A stretch of 64,000 nucleotides of DNA from Magnolia sinica (lineage: Eukaryota > Streptophyta > Magnoliopsida > Magnoliales > Magnoliaceae): assembly GCF_029962835.1 (NCBI RefSeq), contig NC_080577.1:3162001-3226000 (forward strand), read 5' to 3'. The translations under genes and the position numbers were made by a program. Below are positions 49,721 to 61,200 of this stretch, one piece after another. Position 1 is the stretch's first letter, and every line of letters starts with the position of its first letter. Under the pieces are notes generated by a model. It ran no database searches. It was not told the DNA's origin and worked only from the letters and a program-made list of their open reading frames with translations.

Positions 49721-51821
49721 CCTGATATCAGTGTTTTAAATAGCTTTGCCATGTCTTTTGTAGCTTACGATACATAGCGTAGCATAGCCTTAACACCACA
49801 CCACTTATGAAAATAGCTCAAGTCACATATAGCTTATGCTACATGCTAATTTTGCACGCGCTACATACTACATAGCCTATGGTACATGCTATGTAGCTTT
49901 CTCTACAAGTTATTTTTCACTAAAACATTAAAATTAATTAATGTTTCCAATGATTTGTTATCCTTTTTATTTTTTAGTCAAAGTTAGTTGATCTTTTCAA
50001 TAATTTTAGTAAAGTAATATAAATAATAGTATTAAATCAGTGGCCTTTGGTCCTATTAAAATGCATCATCTTTCAAAAAACAAAAAAAAAGGTATTAAAT
50101 CAGCTAGGTTGCCCTTTCTTTACCTTTATACTTAATCTTTGCCTATTTTTCCTATTATTTTAGGATGAGTTTGATTGCACCATTGGTCATTAAATTTTAG
50201 TATTAATCAGACTAATTTGGTGCAAAATATCGTGAAATTTCATGATATATTTGCACAACCAAGAACAACCTTAATTAAACATCTAAAAGTAGTGTGTAGC
50301 TTATTGATGGGGACATCACACGCACACGCATGCCCCCCTATGCACGTACGCAAGGAGGAGGATGACTCCACTGTCGATCTGGATTGATGACGACATCCAG
50401 GGAGGACCTCCTATCTAGAGGACTGCGTTTTGGTCCCTTGGAGTGGACCCAATCGTCATGTGAATCCCACCATGGGTTCTCATGATCGTGGTCCATTATT
50501 CTAAACGATCTAGTACTTTGAGTTTTGGTTATTTTTGTTATTAGGAACATCATGGACGGTTTAAATTGCTTTGATTAGTTGTTATTTGTGGTTACTTCAT
50601 CTTTAAGTAATAGGTTGCGCACATGGCACGAGTTTTGGGGTATAGGGTTTTATTATAAATAGACACCCCTTGTAGGTTTTTTTCATTGAATATTATGAAT
50701 AAAATTTTGCGTTTTCCTGCATCTCTAATTCTCCGAGTTGTGGAAATCCAATTGGGTGCGAAACCCTCCCTTCTTCGAAGGGCTAACTACCATGGTGCGA
50801 AGCCATACTCATCTTGATTCGCCCCCATCTCCTACCATCAATATCTACCATCTCATATGACCAACCAATCATCAAATCCATCATCCTTTCGCAGCGATTC
50901 TCCCCCTACAGCAGAATTTCGAAATTTGGCCTTGCAGGAGGGCTGAAACTTCAGCGGAGTACCGTGATCAAACTGATCATCCGTTTCGCCTAAAACTTGG
51001 AGGGAAGGTGGCATGCCCCTGGCCGACCAGGACCAAGCTGGCCTTTTTTGATTTGTGGGCCCCACACACGTGCGGGCCACCACCAGCGCACGTGTGTCAG
51101 GCGGGTTAGCTGTCCACATGCGCGGAATTGGTTTCAGGTTCTCTCTTTCCTCTCTTTCGCTCCTCTCTCACCTGATTTTCCTAATCCTAACCCTAGATTG
51201 TCCTAAATCCCTATTTCCATGCTCTTTTTAAACCCTAGGGTTCCCCGAATTGAAATTCGTGAATCCCTTGGATTAGAGAAATATTTTTGTGCATGTGTGG
51301 ATGAATTTACTCTCCTTTAAGTATTATTTGGTCTATAATTTTTATTGATCCAGCCCTAGCATGTGTAGGCCTGGACCCGCATAGATTCCCCTTGATTGAG
51401 TGCTTGACTTTATGTGGGATGTGGAATTTTGTGTGATTGTTTCTAATTTAGTATGATCTTAAGCCTGATTTTTTTTGCATATCATGTTTAATTTCCATGT
51501 CTTGCATCAAATTTGGTATCAAAGCTTAGGTTTATCATAGGGAAATGCATTGCATGTTTAGGGTTTAGTCTTCTCGCGTTTAATTTGCATTAACTCTCAT
51601 CATATAGGGCTGTTTAGGACCCATCATTCACATTAGGGGCTGCTGAATTTTCTGCTGTCAGAAAATCCCCAAATCTCTTGGCTGAATTTTCTGTTGGCAG
51701 ACTCTTTGGACAGATAGGTTGCTGGAAATTTGGTAGCGTTGTGTAGTTTTCCTCATATAGAGTCTTGTAGGATCATCTAGTCTCATTTAGATGCATATAG
51801 TTGTGTTAGAGGGTCTTTGAG

Positions 51822-53098
51822 TTGAGGAGTAGTTGTATGCCCACACGTACTGGTCGCGGTTTTGGTTTGCACCCTACGCTAAGCACGGAGCAATTGCAAG
51901 AATCAATGGACAATCTAACCCCGCAATTTGAGTCTTTGGGTAAGTGCTTGGAACAATGTATTGACCAACATCTTGAACAGATTAATGTGTGCGTTACCCA
52001 ATTAGAAACTTCCGCTCGGGCAAACCCTACCATTGGGGAAGATGCCCAATCTGAAGCAGGTGGTCAGGAGGATAGACCAAGGAATGAAGGTGGCCAAGGA
52101 ATTGGTCATGAGCGCACACACGTGCACCCACCCTATGAGGGGCATCTAGACCACTATGACCCAGATGCGCAACTCCTCAAGGGAGTTAGAGTAGATGCCC
52201 ATTCGTTTGATGGCTACTTGGACCTTAAAGTTTTTTTAGATTGGTTGGCGGATATGGACCACTATTTTGAGTGATATGACATGTCGGATGCTCGTTGGGT
52301 CCGATTTGCCAAGATGAAGCTTGTGGGCCAAGTAAAGAGGTTTTGGGCTACTGTTGAACGAAAGAAAGAGAGGACGAGGGAGCCTTCAATAGTCCATTGG
52401 GGAGAAATGAAAGAAACTCTTAAGGAAAAGTACCTCCCTTTCTCTTATCGCTTACGGTTGATTGAGGAATGGCGGTCTCTTCGACTAGGTTCTATGAGTG
52501 TGGCGGAATACATTGAGAAGTTCGAATAGTACTTGACCTGTTGTGTGTTTGATGAGGATACTATACTCACTCTTGCTCGATTTAAAACAGGCCCCCGTTT
52601 TGATATTAGGAGAGAGTTGCTCGCCAAGGACATAGACACTCTTGAACAGATGTATCAAGTAGTGTTGGAGGTCGAGCAATACCTTAAAGCATTTGTGGGA
52701 AGGCGGTTTGATTTTCACGATTCTAGTACTAAGGCCAACTCTTCTGGGGCTAAGCTTAGTACTAGATACCAAGATAAACCTTACAACAGTTTTTAGTCCA
52801 AGCCCAAGGATGATAAGGGTAAAGAGGTTGTCGGGTCTAGCTCCCGCGGAAGCGAGACAACTAGGTATTTTAGGTGTCAGGGGTTTAGTCACTCTGCCCA
52901 CCAGTGTGGCATGAGAGAGGGCATTAAGGTGTTCTTTATTGATGGGCAAGTAGAAGTAGTGCACCCAGAAAGTGACGGTGAGGAGGAAGAATATGAACCA
53001 GTAAAAGCCCCTAGTGATGAGGAAGAGGGAGCGCGAGAGTCTGCGACTTTTGCAGTTGTGTGTCGTGCCGTTACACAAGCAGATAATACCGATGATTA
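51822..53098 (+). pseudogene. Chromovirus gag and zinc knuckle, interrupted
   Basis: The retrotransposon gag domain begins near DAHSFDGYLDLKVFLDWLAD and continues through WRSLRLGSMSVAEYIEKFE. In-frame stops occur after DHYFE (52272), after EKFE (52527) and after KPYNSF (52794). A zinc knuckle follows (CQGFSHSAHQCG; the usual third position is kept as His then Cys), then an acidic region (DGEEEEYEPVKAP). The frame closes at 53096. The regularity of the residual homology suggests rather few mutations since insertion. Confidence 0.88.
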
Positions 53099-53823
53099 GC
53101 GTTGTTGTGTTGTTCCTATTCAGTTTGGGTCATATAAAGCCACAATTTGGTGTGATGTTATTCCTAGGAAGCTTATCGATCTTGTCCCTACGTCACTATT
53201 CCATAGGCCATCAGAGTCTGCAGAGTCCTTTGCGCATCACATTCATTCATTGTATCAAGAAATCAGGCAGAAGATCCCGACTAGTAATGAACATTACACT
53301 TTATGCAGACCAACATAATCATTTCAAGGAACTCAATGAAAGAGACTCTGTGATGGTTCGCATTAGGCCAGAGCAGTATCTTCAGGGAGTCATTCGTAAA
53401 ATACACGCGAGTAGCGCTGGACCATTCAAAATTATAAAATGAAACGGTCTCAATGTGTATGTGGTAAATCTTTTGCTCTTTATGGGAATTAGTTCCACGT
53501 TCAATGTGGAGGATTTAGTTGCACTTCATGGAGCCACTGATGCATTGTCCAGCCTTTCGCCTAACCACCCTGATTCCCCAGACTTTTCCCTTGATCCATG
53601 ACCATTTCCCGACCCATTTTCCCAGCCTTTACATCCCATACCTACCATTCCCAACCCATTTTTCCAGCCTCTACCTCCCATATCTACCCGTCTTGACCCA
53701 TCTTCCCAACTACTACGTTCCATACCTACCCTTCCAGACCCATTTTCTCAGCCTCTACCTCCCATACCTACTTGTCTCGACCCATCTTTCCAGCTTCTAC
53801 TTCCCATACCTACCTTTCCCGAC

Positions 53824-55552
53824 CAAGGTGTGCCAAAACGGTTACGTATCGGCCAATACGGCCTATACGTAACGGTAACGGTGGGAACCGTTACGTGTTT
53901 CGGGTATTGGCCGATACGTAACGGTAATGGTGGGAACCGTTACGTGTTTCGGGGTCGTATCGGCCGATACCCGATTTTGTACCCGTATCACCCGATACGG
54001 GCCCGTTACGGGGTGTAACGGCCGTAACGGGCCGTTACGAGCCTGTAACGGTAACTTTTTTTTTTTCATTTTAAGCTTTGTTTTTGCTGTTTTTTTGAAA
54101 TCTCTTGCTTCTAAACTGTTTCTCACTCATTCTACTACTAATTTCGACCAACCTTGGCTAGGTATTTGAGATAAAAACACATTATATTACAGATTTTTTT
54201 GAATCAAAGCTCGGTGGGCTATTTTTCAGAAATTCGTTAAAAATAGGTATTTATACTTTTTTAAATATGTTTTGCTGTTTTAATCATGTCATATGTTGTG
54301 TTAATCATAGTAGAACATGTTAATGTGCAGTTTACAGATTTGGGGTGCCATTTAATAATTTTTTATATTTTTTTCTATTTACGCATGAATTTTCGCCCCT
54401 TTTTTTAAAATTCGAAAAATCAATTTTTAATGGTTGTTTTGCTGTTTTAATCATGCCATTTGATGTGTTAATCATAGTAGAACATGTTAATGTGCATTTT
54501 ACAGATTTGGGGTGCCATTTTATATTTTTTTAATATTTTTTTCTATTTACGCATTTATTTTGACCCTTTTTTTGAAAATTCGAAAATCATTTTTTAATGA
54601 TTCTTTTGCTGTTTTAATGATGTCATATGATGTGTTAATCATAGTAGAACATGTTAATATGTATTTTACAGATTTTATATATTTTATATATTTTTTTCTA
54701 TTTACGCATTTATTTTGACCCTTTTTTTGAAAATTCGAAAATCATTTTTTAATGATTCTTTTGCTGTTTTAATGATGTCATATGATGTGTTAATCATAGT
54801 AGAACATGTTAATATGTATTTTACAGATTTGGGGTGACATTTTATATATTTTTTTCTATTTACGCATTTATTTTGGCCCTTTTTTTGAAAATTCGAAAAA
54901 TCATTTTTTAATGATTCTTTTGCTGTTTTAATGATGCCATATGATGTGTTAATCATAGTAGAACATGTTAATGTGCATTTTACATATTTGGGGTGCCATT
55001 TTATATAAGGCCTTTTTTTGAAAATTCGAAAAATCATTTTTTAATGATTCTTTTGCTGTTTTAATAATGCCATATGATGTGTTAATCACAGTAGAACATG
55101 TTAATGTGCATTTTACATATTTGAGGTGCCATTTTATATTATATATATATATATATATTTTTATTTACGCATGAATTTTGGCCCTAAAAAATAATTGCAA
55201 ACACCTAAATGTAAGATATTTTCATATTACATTCATTCTAATATATCTATCACTGATAGTAGATAGAAAATTAAATATATGAATTTTGTAATCAAATTCA
55301 GGTTATCTGGTTCATAAATTCATCAGACAGTTCGATATAACTTCTCACCAAAGAGTGGACCGTTACACCATCATAAACATGTTCCAATTTATAAATGAAT
55401 GCATATTTGGAATGCTTAGAATATTCTGGATTTAATCCATATTTTTTCATATTTTTTTGGCAAAAATTTTTTTTTGCGCCGTTACGCCCCCGTATCCGTA
55501 TCGGTTTTGGAAGTCACCGTTACGCCAACCGATATCGATACGGGATATCTTG
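53824..55552. mobile_element. Non-autonomous hAT element inside the chromovirus
   Basis: The 8-bp duplication TTCCCGAC lies exactly at 53816-53823 and 55553-55560. The ends CAAGGTGTGCC and, reverse-complemented, CAAGATATCCC are short imperfect inverted repeats, as in hAT elements. Left subterminal DNA (53830-54055) is dense in gttacg, gtatcgg and ggccgatacg words in both orientations. A smaller set lies at 55485-55545. The centre is AT-rich tandem repeats. No transposase is encoded. Excising it restores the Pro-rich linker reading FPDPFSQPL. Confidence 0.9.
54250..55150. repeat. Tandem repeat, about 160-bp unit, six copies
   Basis: The landmark tagtagaacatgttaat recurs at about 54308, 54476, 54632, 54797, 54956 and 55090, a spacing of 133-168 bp. 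Other shared blocks are ttttgctgttttaatgat, gatttggggtgccatttta and ctatttacgcatttatttt. The repeats form the interior of the hAT element. Confidence 0.93.
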
Positions 55553-57152
55553 TTCCCGACCCATTTTCTCAGCCTCTATCTCCCATACCTACCCGTCTCG
55601 ACCCATCTTCCCACCTTCTACCTCCTATGCCTACCCTTCCCACACCCAGAGAGGCGAGAAATGATATCTTGGACTATCAGATAGTATCGACGATGGACGA
55701 CGGATTTTAAAAGTTCCTGGTCAAGTGGAAGTCACACCCAGCTTCAGACAATAAGTGGCTCACTGAGGAGGAGCTTCCGAGACTTGATCCTGACATCTTG
55801 GAGCGGTTCAGGAGTTTGGTTTCACCAGTGGCGAAATCTTCGTAGCCGGGGAGAGTTGATGGGGTCATCATGCACACACGCACGCCCCCCTATGCACGTA
55901 TGTAAGGAAGAGGACCCCACCGTCGATCTAGATCGATGACGACATCCAGGGAGGACGTCTTAGCTAGAGGACTACGTTTTGGTCCCTTGGAGGACCCAAT
56001 TGTCATGTGAATCCCACCATGGGTTCTTATGATCGTGGCCCACTATTCTAAACGATCTAGTACTTTGAGTTTTGGTTATTTTTGTTATTAAGAACATCAT
56101 GAATGGTTTAGATTGCTTTGATTAGTTGTTATTTGTGGTTACTTTATCTCTAAGTAATAGGTTGCGCACATGGCGCGAGTTTTAGGGCATAGGGTTTTAT
56201 TATAAATAGACACCCCTTGTAGGTTTTTTTTCATTGAATATTATGAATAAAATTCGGCGTTTTTCTGCTTCTCTAATTCTCTGAGTTGTGGAAATCCAAT
56301 TGGGTGCAAAACCCTTCTCTCTTCGAAGGGCTAACTACCGTGGTGCGAAGCCACACCCATCCCGATTCGCCCCCATATCCTACCATCAATATCTACCATC
56401 TCCTACGACCATCCATTCATCAAATCCATCATCCTTTCGTAGCGATTCTCCCCCTACAACAGAATTTCGGAATCTGCCCCTGTAGGAGGGCTGAAACTTC
56501 GGTGGAGCACCGTGATCAAACCGATCATCTGTTTGGCTTGAAACTTGGAGGGAAGGTGACCCACCCCTGTCCGACCAGGGCCAAGTTGGCTTATTGTTAT
56601 TATTATTATTATTTGTGGGCCCCACACATGTGCGGTCCACCACCAGCTCACGTGCGTCAGGCGGGTTAGCTGTCCACACGTGCAGAATCGGTTCCAGGTT
56701 CTCTCTTTCCTCTCTTTCACTCCTCTCTCACCTGATTTCCCTAACCCTAGATTGTCCTAAATCCCTATTTCCATGCCCTTTTTAAACCCTAGGGTTCCCC
56801 GAATTGAAATCTGCGAATCCCTTAGATTGGGGAAATATTTTTGTGCATGTGTGGATGAATTTACTCTCCTTTGAGCATTGTTTGGTCTATAATTTTTATT
56901 GATCCAGTCTTAACATGTGTAGGCCTGGACCCGCATAGATTCCCCTTGATTGAGTGCTTGACTTTATGTGGGATGTGGAATTTTGTGTGATTGTTTCTAA
57001 TTTAGTATGATCTTAAGCCTTTTTTTTTTTTTTTTGCATATCATGTTTTATTTCCATGTCCTGCATCACTTATGCTACACTCTATATAAGCTTAAGCCTC
57101 ATGCTTCAGAGAGATGAAGGCTATGTTACATGCTATTCGCTATTTAAAACAC

Positions 57153-58290
57153 CCGTAACTAGATACACAAACACAAATGCATGCAATTTTGGGAAGATAT
57201 CAAATGACTGTGTATGAGCCGCATGCATATGATGATTGGAATCATCCATCCTTGAGGCTCCACTGTCAGATTGTCTACCAACCAGATATTGCCCTGATTT
57301 TGTTATCCTAATTTCCAACCATCCAATAGACGAACTTTCTCTTGTTGAAAAAGGGGTTGGTATCTTTGCCTTTCTATGTCTATCTGTATTCCAATGGTAT
57401 CTTTCCAAAAAAGAAAAAGAAAAACTATGCCGGTGGTTGAAGGGTTGGAATGTCCAAACAGTGGGATTTCTTTTTAATCATCTCACTAATGGGACCATTG
57501 AATGAGCAATTCTGATCTCATCCATATGCCATGTATGTGGGAATGACATGGGGGCATGGAAAGTTGTGATCCTGATCCCCCAGAAACACTGGATGAGCCA
57601 CTTCTGTGTGTATATACACACAGGCATGTATAATTTCCAAATATGCAGGTGCGTGCACACATTCGGGTGAGATCACAGCCACAGATTTTAGCACCAGACA
57701 TAATGATTGGATTCTGAACCCTATGAGTTCTAAATAAGACTGTGATGTTCAATCCCCAACGAGTTACTGTAACCCTATGAGGAGTAGACAGCACAAAGCA
57801 CCCATGGATCTACAGCATGTATTTCAGTCTGACAGTGATAGATGGTATACAAAGGGAATTCTGTATTTCTGAAACCCAACTCATAGATTGGAAAGCAGGT
57901 TCTATTACAAGAACAAGCATGTTGTGTTGCTCCCACCGTATGTACGTGCGAAGAAAAGGTTCAATCTATTTTAGGAAAGCATAGGAGTATCACTAGCCAC
58001 CAAATAACTGGTTTGTTCAATGTAGTGATGCACGATGATGTTTTTTGAACTAAACCTTGTTAGTTTTACTTTATCATAATGATTTCAAAAGACTATCTAT
58101 TTGACTCTACCGTTTGTCTTTTCCCAGACTTCCTCTCTGATAAGTTTCCAACTGGAGCAAGACAAGAAATTTAAAATATGAGGTTCTTAGGGATGCGGTA
58201 GCATTTTCTAGTGGTAATACTTTCATCATCCTTTGTATTCCAAAGGTTTATTCACCATATTGGACACCGTATTGCCAACAAGCCAAAGCT
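57153..58290. other. Region upstream of the gene 2 start codon
   Basis: No gene is recognised from 57153 to 58127. A good splice acceptor, cttttcccag, ends at 58127, and the sequence from 58128 to 58290 could be the last part of the 5' untranslated leader. A second possible acceptor, attccaaag, lies near 58244. Confidence 0.4.
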
Positions 58291-61200
58291 ATGAACTACC
58301 CAGAGGAGAGATTTGTGAGGTCAGTTTCTTTGAATTTGTTTTACCAATCACTAAATACTTCGAAATTTTCAATGGCTTCAGTTCTGAGTGATTTCTACTT
58401 GTTATGTTCAGGTTTCAGGATTGCAGTTCAGAGAGATCTTCAACTCATGAAAGGAAATTTTCTGCAGAAGTTGGATTACTGTCAGGAAAGATTAGAAGAA
58501 CAATAAGCTCACTATCAGAGAGTGTCCGAAGAGGCTTTGAATGGGGATCTGATGGGATTAAAAGCATCAGGAAATCATTTCGCGTTCACTCACCAAGAGA
58601 TTCACCCATCAAGGATGTGAGCTCTTGGAAGATTCTTGATCCTCAGGGAGCATTTCTTCAGAGATGGAATAAAATATTTGTTTTGTCATGTGTGATTGCT
58701 GTGTCCATGGACCCATTGTTCCTTTACATCCCATTCATCAATGAGGGGAAATGCCTTGATTTGGATCACAAGCTGGTAATAGCAGCTAGTGTTCTGCGTA
58801 CCTTCACCGATGTATTTTATGTACTTCATATTTTCTTTCAGTTTCGCACTGGTTTTATTGCTCCTTCCTCTAGAGTATTTGGAAGAGGTGTGTTGGTAGC
58901 AGATAGCTTAGCAATAGCCAGAAGATATCTATTACCATACTTCCTAATTGATGTCCTCGCAGTTCTTCCAATCCCTCAGGTACAAGAGTTATTTCAGTGG
59001 TGAATTTATTCTTTTATTATCTCAAAGTGCACTTATTCATGACATCATTAGCTTCTATGGTAGTATGCAATAAGATTTTGCTCAAACAGATAGTGCTTTC
59101 ATGTTTAGTTTTAGATCCAATTTTCTATACTAGATAAAGCAAGCGTCATGTCTTTGTGAGATAAGCAGGGCTTGAGACATTTAAGCAATTTGCTTGATGG
59201 CTTTTTATTTTATTTTATTTTATTTTATATTTTTTATAATTCTCTCCCAAGCACACCTGCTACCTTACCATCAAAATCCATTCCTAGACTTATATTCTGG
59301 AAGCTCAAAATCCCTACATACACAAATCTTAAAACTATAAAATTTTAAGGAAATTTCTTGTACAGATTACAACTTATCTAAGCTAAAATGAGATCTTCCT
59401 AGAATCTACTGTTTTTGATAGCTTGTCAATTAGCAAGGAGTTAATGAAGCAATTGCATGTTGGAAGTTTAAATATTTACAGTTTTGTTGTGCACATATAC
59501 TTTTTACCTTCTTAAATGCACAACTCCTCGTTAAATTGTGCAAGATCTATGTTTGGTCTCTTTGACGTAGTTATGATTTGTTTAGTGTAGTTTCTCTTTT
59601 AGTAGTTGCTTTTGTACTATCTGTCAGCTCATCAAGCATAACTTGTGTAAATCTTGTATGAGTAATGTATAATCCCCTTTGCACTTTTTTTTTTCCGGCA
59701 AATATAAAACCTCAATTGCATTGAAGTTTTAGGTTCATCTAGAGTTGTTTGTTGTTCAACACAAATTCAGGTTCCTTTCTTTGAACTTTTACTAGGACTA
59801 CAAGGAAAAAAATTACAAAAGAAAAAAGACCAGTTTTAGACATTGGTTCTTTATGTTGGAATATGAACATACCTCGAAAGATCGCTGTGTTGGTCGTAGG
59901 TTCACATCTTAGACTTTTGTAACCCAGACAAGCAGTTAAAACACAAGAAAAACACAAAAAGTGGACTTCTAGGTGTTGGTGAATTTTCAAAGGTGTAGAG
60001 AAATAAAACTTTCCAAATTTCCAAATTTTAGAAATCCCAGGACCCCTATTTAGATACACAATCAAATCCCTAGAAAAGAAACAAATCAAATGTTAAGATC
60101 TTACCTCAAATTTGTGTTATGTTGATCGTTTGTGGAAGCCACTGCAGATCATCCAACATAGGAAGCCTCTCCCCAATCTATCATAGAAAAAGGAGAGTAG
60201 AGGGAATACCAATTACGCTACACCTCACCCCTACAAACTTTGGTGTTGCCCTACCCATCGAAAGTTTGTATGTCTCCCTTATCCATGCACCCAAATTTAC
60301 CAAGTCCCTTTGCTGTCCAGTGGCGTCCACTCTAAACTAAAATCCTCTTGTAGGCCTAAGAGGTGGGCCATAAGATATCAACCATTGAATGTCCATCAAG
60401 CATGATAAAACACTTTTATGTTAAATAAATTTTAACGGTTAAAAACTTTCGATTAAACATCCAAAACCTTTGTAGTGATGGGCCCAACTGGAAAACCACT
60501 TAATGGAAATTCAATCACTAAGATCTAAGCACAAATAAGTTCCTAAGTAACTAGTGCATCCCAAGTTGGAGCATAATATATTGGCTTCTCATATCGTATC
60601 TTAATGCATACACCCAGCTACACCCTATGTAAGTCACTAATGTAACCTTGCAGGGTGAGTCAAAGCACACAACACTAGGGCCATAAAGTCCCAACATGAC
60701 CTCAGGTCTAAGGATTAGCCAAAATTAGTAAATGATCAAGTTAATCTGACATGGGCATGATGGGTTAATGCAGGGGCATTTTCACACTGGGCTCAAGTGG
60801 GGTAGCTCGTGGGATGGGGGGACACACTTGGGGTGGGTGACCCATGTGATTTGGGGCCCGCGGGGGAGGTCTCGTGTTCGAGACTCCTTACTGGAGGTGA
60901 TTAATGCGTGTTTCACATCGGGCTCGAGTGGGGTAGCCCGTGGGATGCGGGGACACACTCGGGGTGGGCGGCCCATGTGATTTGGGGCCCATGAGGGGTT
61001 TTGGCCGAGGTCCTAACCCATGAGATGTGGGGCTTGGGCTATGAGATAAAAGGATTAATTCGCCATACTCTAACAGTTCGAGCTTTTAGAGCAAGTGGTT
61101 AATTGTCCTACATCAAATTGGTATCAGAGCCAAGTTTTCATAGGAGAATACAATGCATGATTAGGGGTTAGTTCATTTTCACACTAGGCTCGAGTGAGTT

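Larger units (their letters stand above)
53099..55846 (+). pseudogene. Fused protease stub, integrase C-terminus and chromodomain
   Basis: The text KATIWCDVIP (start of the protease region) runs straight into SAESFAHHIHSLYQEIRQKI, which is the C-terminal part of gypsy integrase. It continues with ELNERDSVMVRIRPEQY and NVEDLVALHG. Next is a Pro-rich linker of repeated PTxPDPFSQPL-like units, broken by the hAT insertion. The chromodomain follows, FLVKWKSHPASDNKWLTEEE, ending ERFRSLVSPVAKSS before the stop at 55846. In-frame stops occur near 53440, 53600 and 55709. The deletion joint lies near 53180-53215. Confidence 0.85.
50305..57068 (+). mobile_element. Non-autonomous Ty3/gypsy chromovirus, internally deleted
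   Basis: LTRs 50305-51509 and 55857-57068 have TGATG...CATCA ends and differ at a noticeable share of sites. The exact 5-bp duplication CTTAT lies at 50300-50304 and 57069-57073. A primer-binding site ttggtatcaaagc follows the 5' LTR near 51513. The interior holds gag, a zinc knuckle, the start of protease, then directly the integrase C-terminus and a chromodomain. Catalytic protease, RT, RNase H and the integrase core are absent. The element is therefore unable to move by its own proteins. A hAT element sits at 53824-55552. Confidence 0.95.
49731..57152. mobile_element. TIR element copy 2, split by a chromovirus
   Basis: GTGTTTTAAATAGC at 49731-49744 and GCTATTTAAAACAC at 57139-57152 form a perfect 14-bp inverted repeat. 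Between them lie about 570 bp of element on the left and about 80 bp on the right, separated by the chromovirus at 50305-57068. Removing the chromovirus and one CTTAT restores an element of about 650 bp, close in size to copy 1. The two copies lie almost head to tail, 10 bp apart. Confidence 0.7.

Noticed and set aside
51822..53098. Several long frames that might be annotated as host genes
   Set aside because: They are the gag and related parts of the chromovirus, bounded by LTRs and interrupted by stops.
54250..55150. CRISPR-like array
   Set aside because: Spacing of about 160 bp with whole-unit similarity is an ordinary tandem repeat in plant DNA.
53816..55561. Mutator-type insertion with a 9-bp duplication TTCCCGACC
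   Set aside because: An 8-bp duplication with CAAG...CTTG ends explains the borders better and fits hAT; the ninth base is shared by chance.
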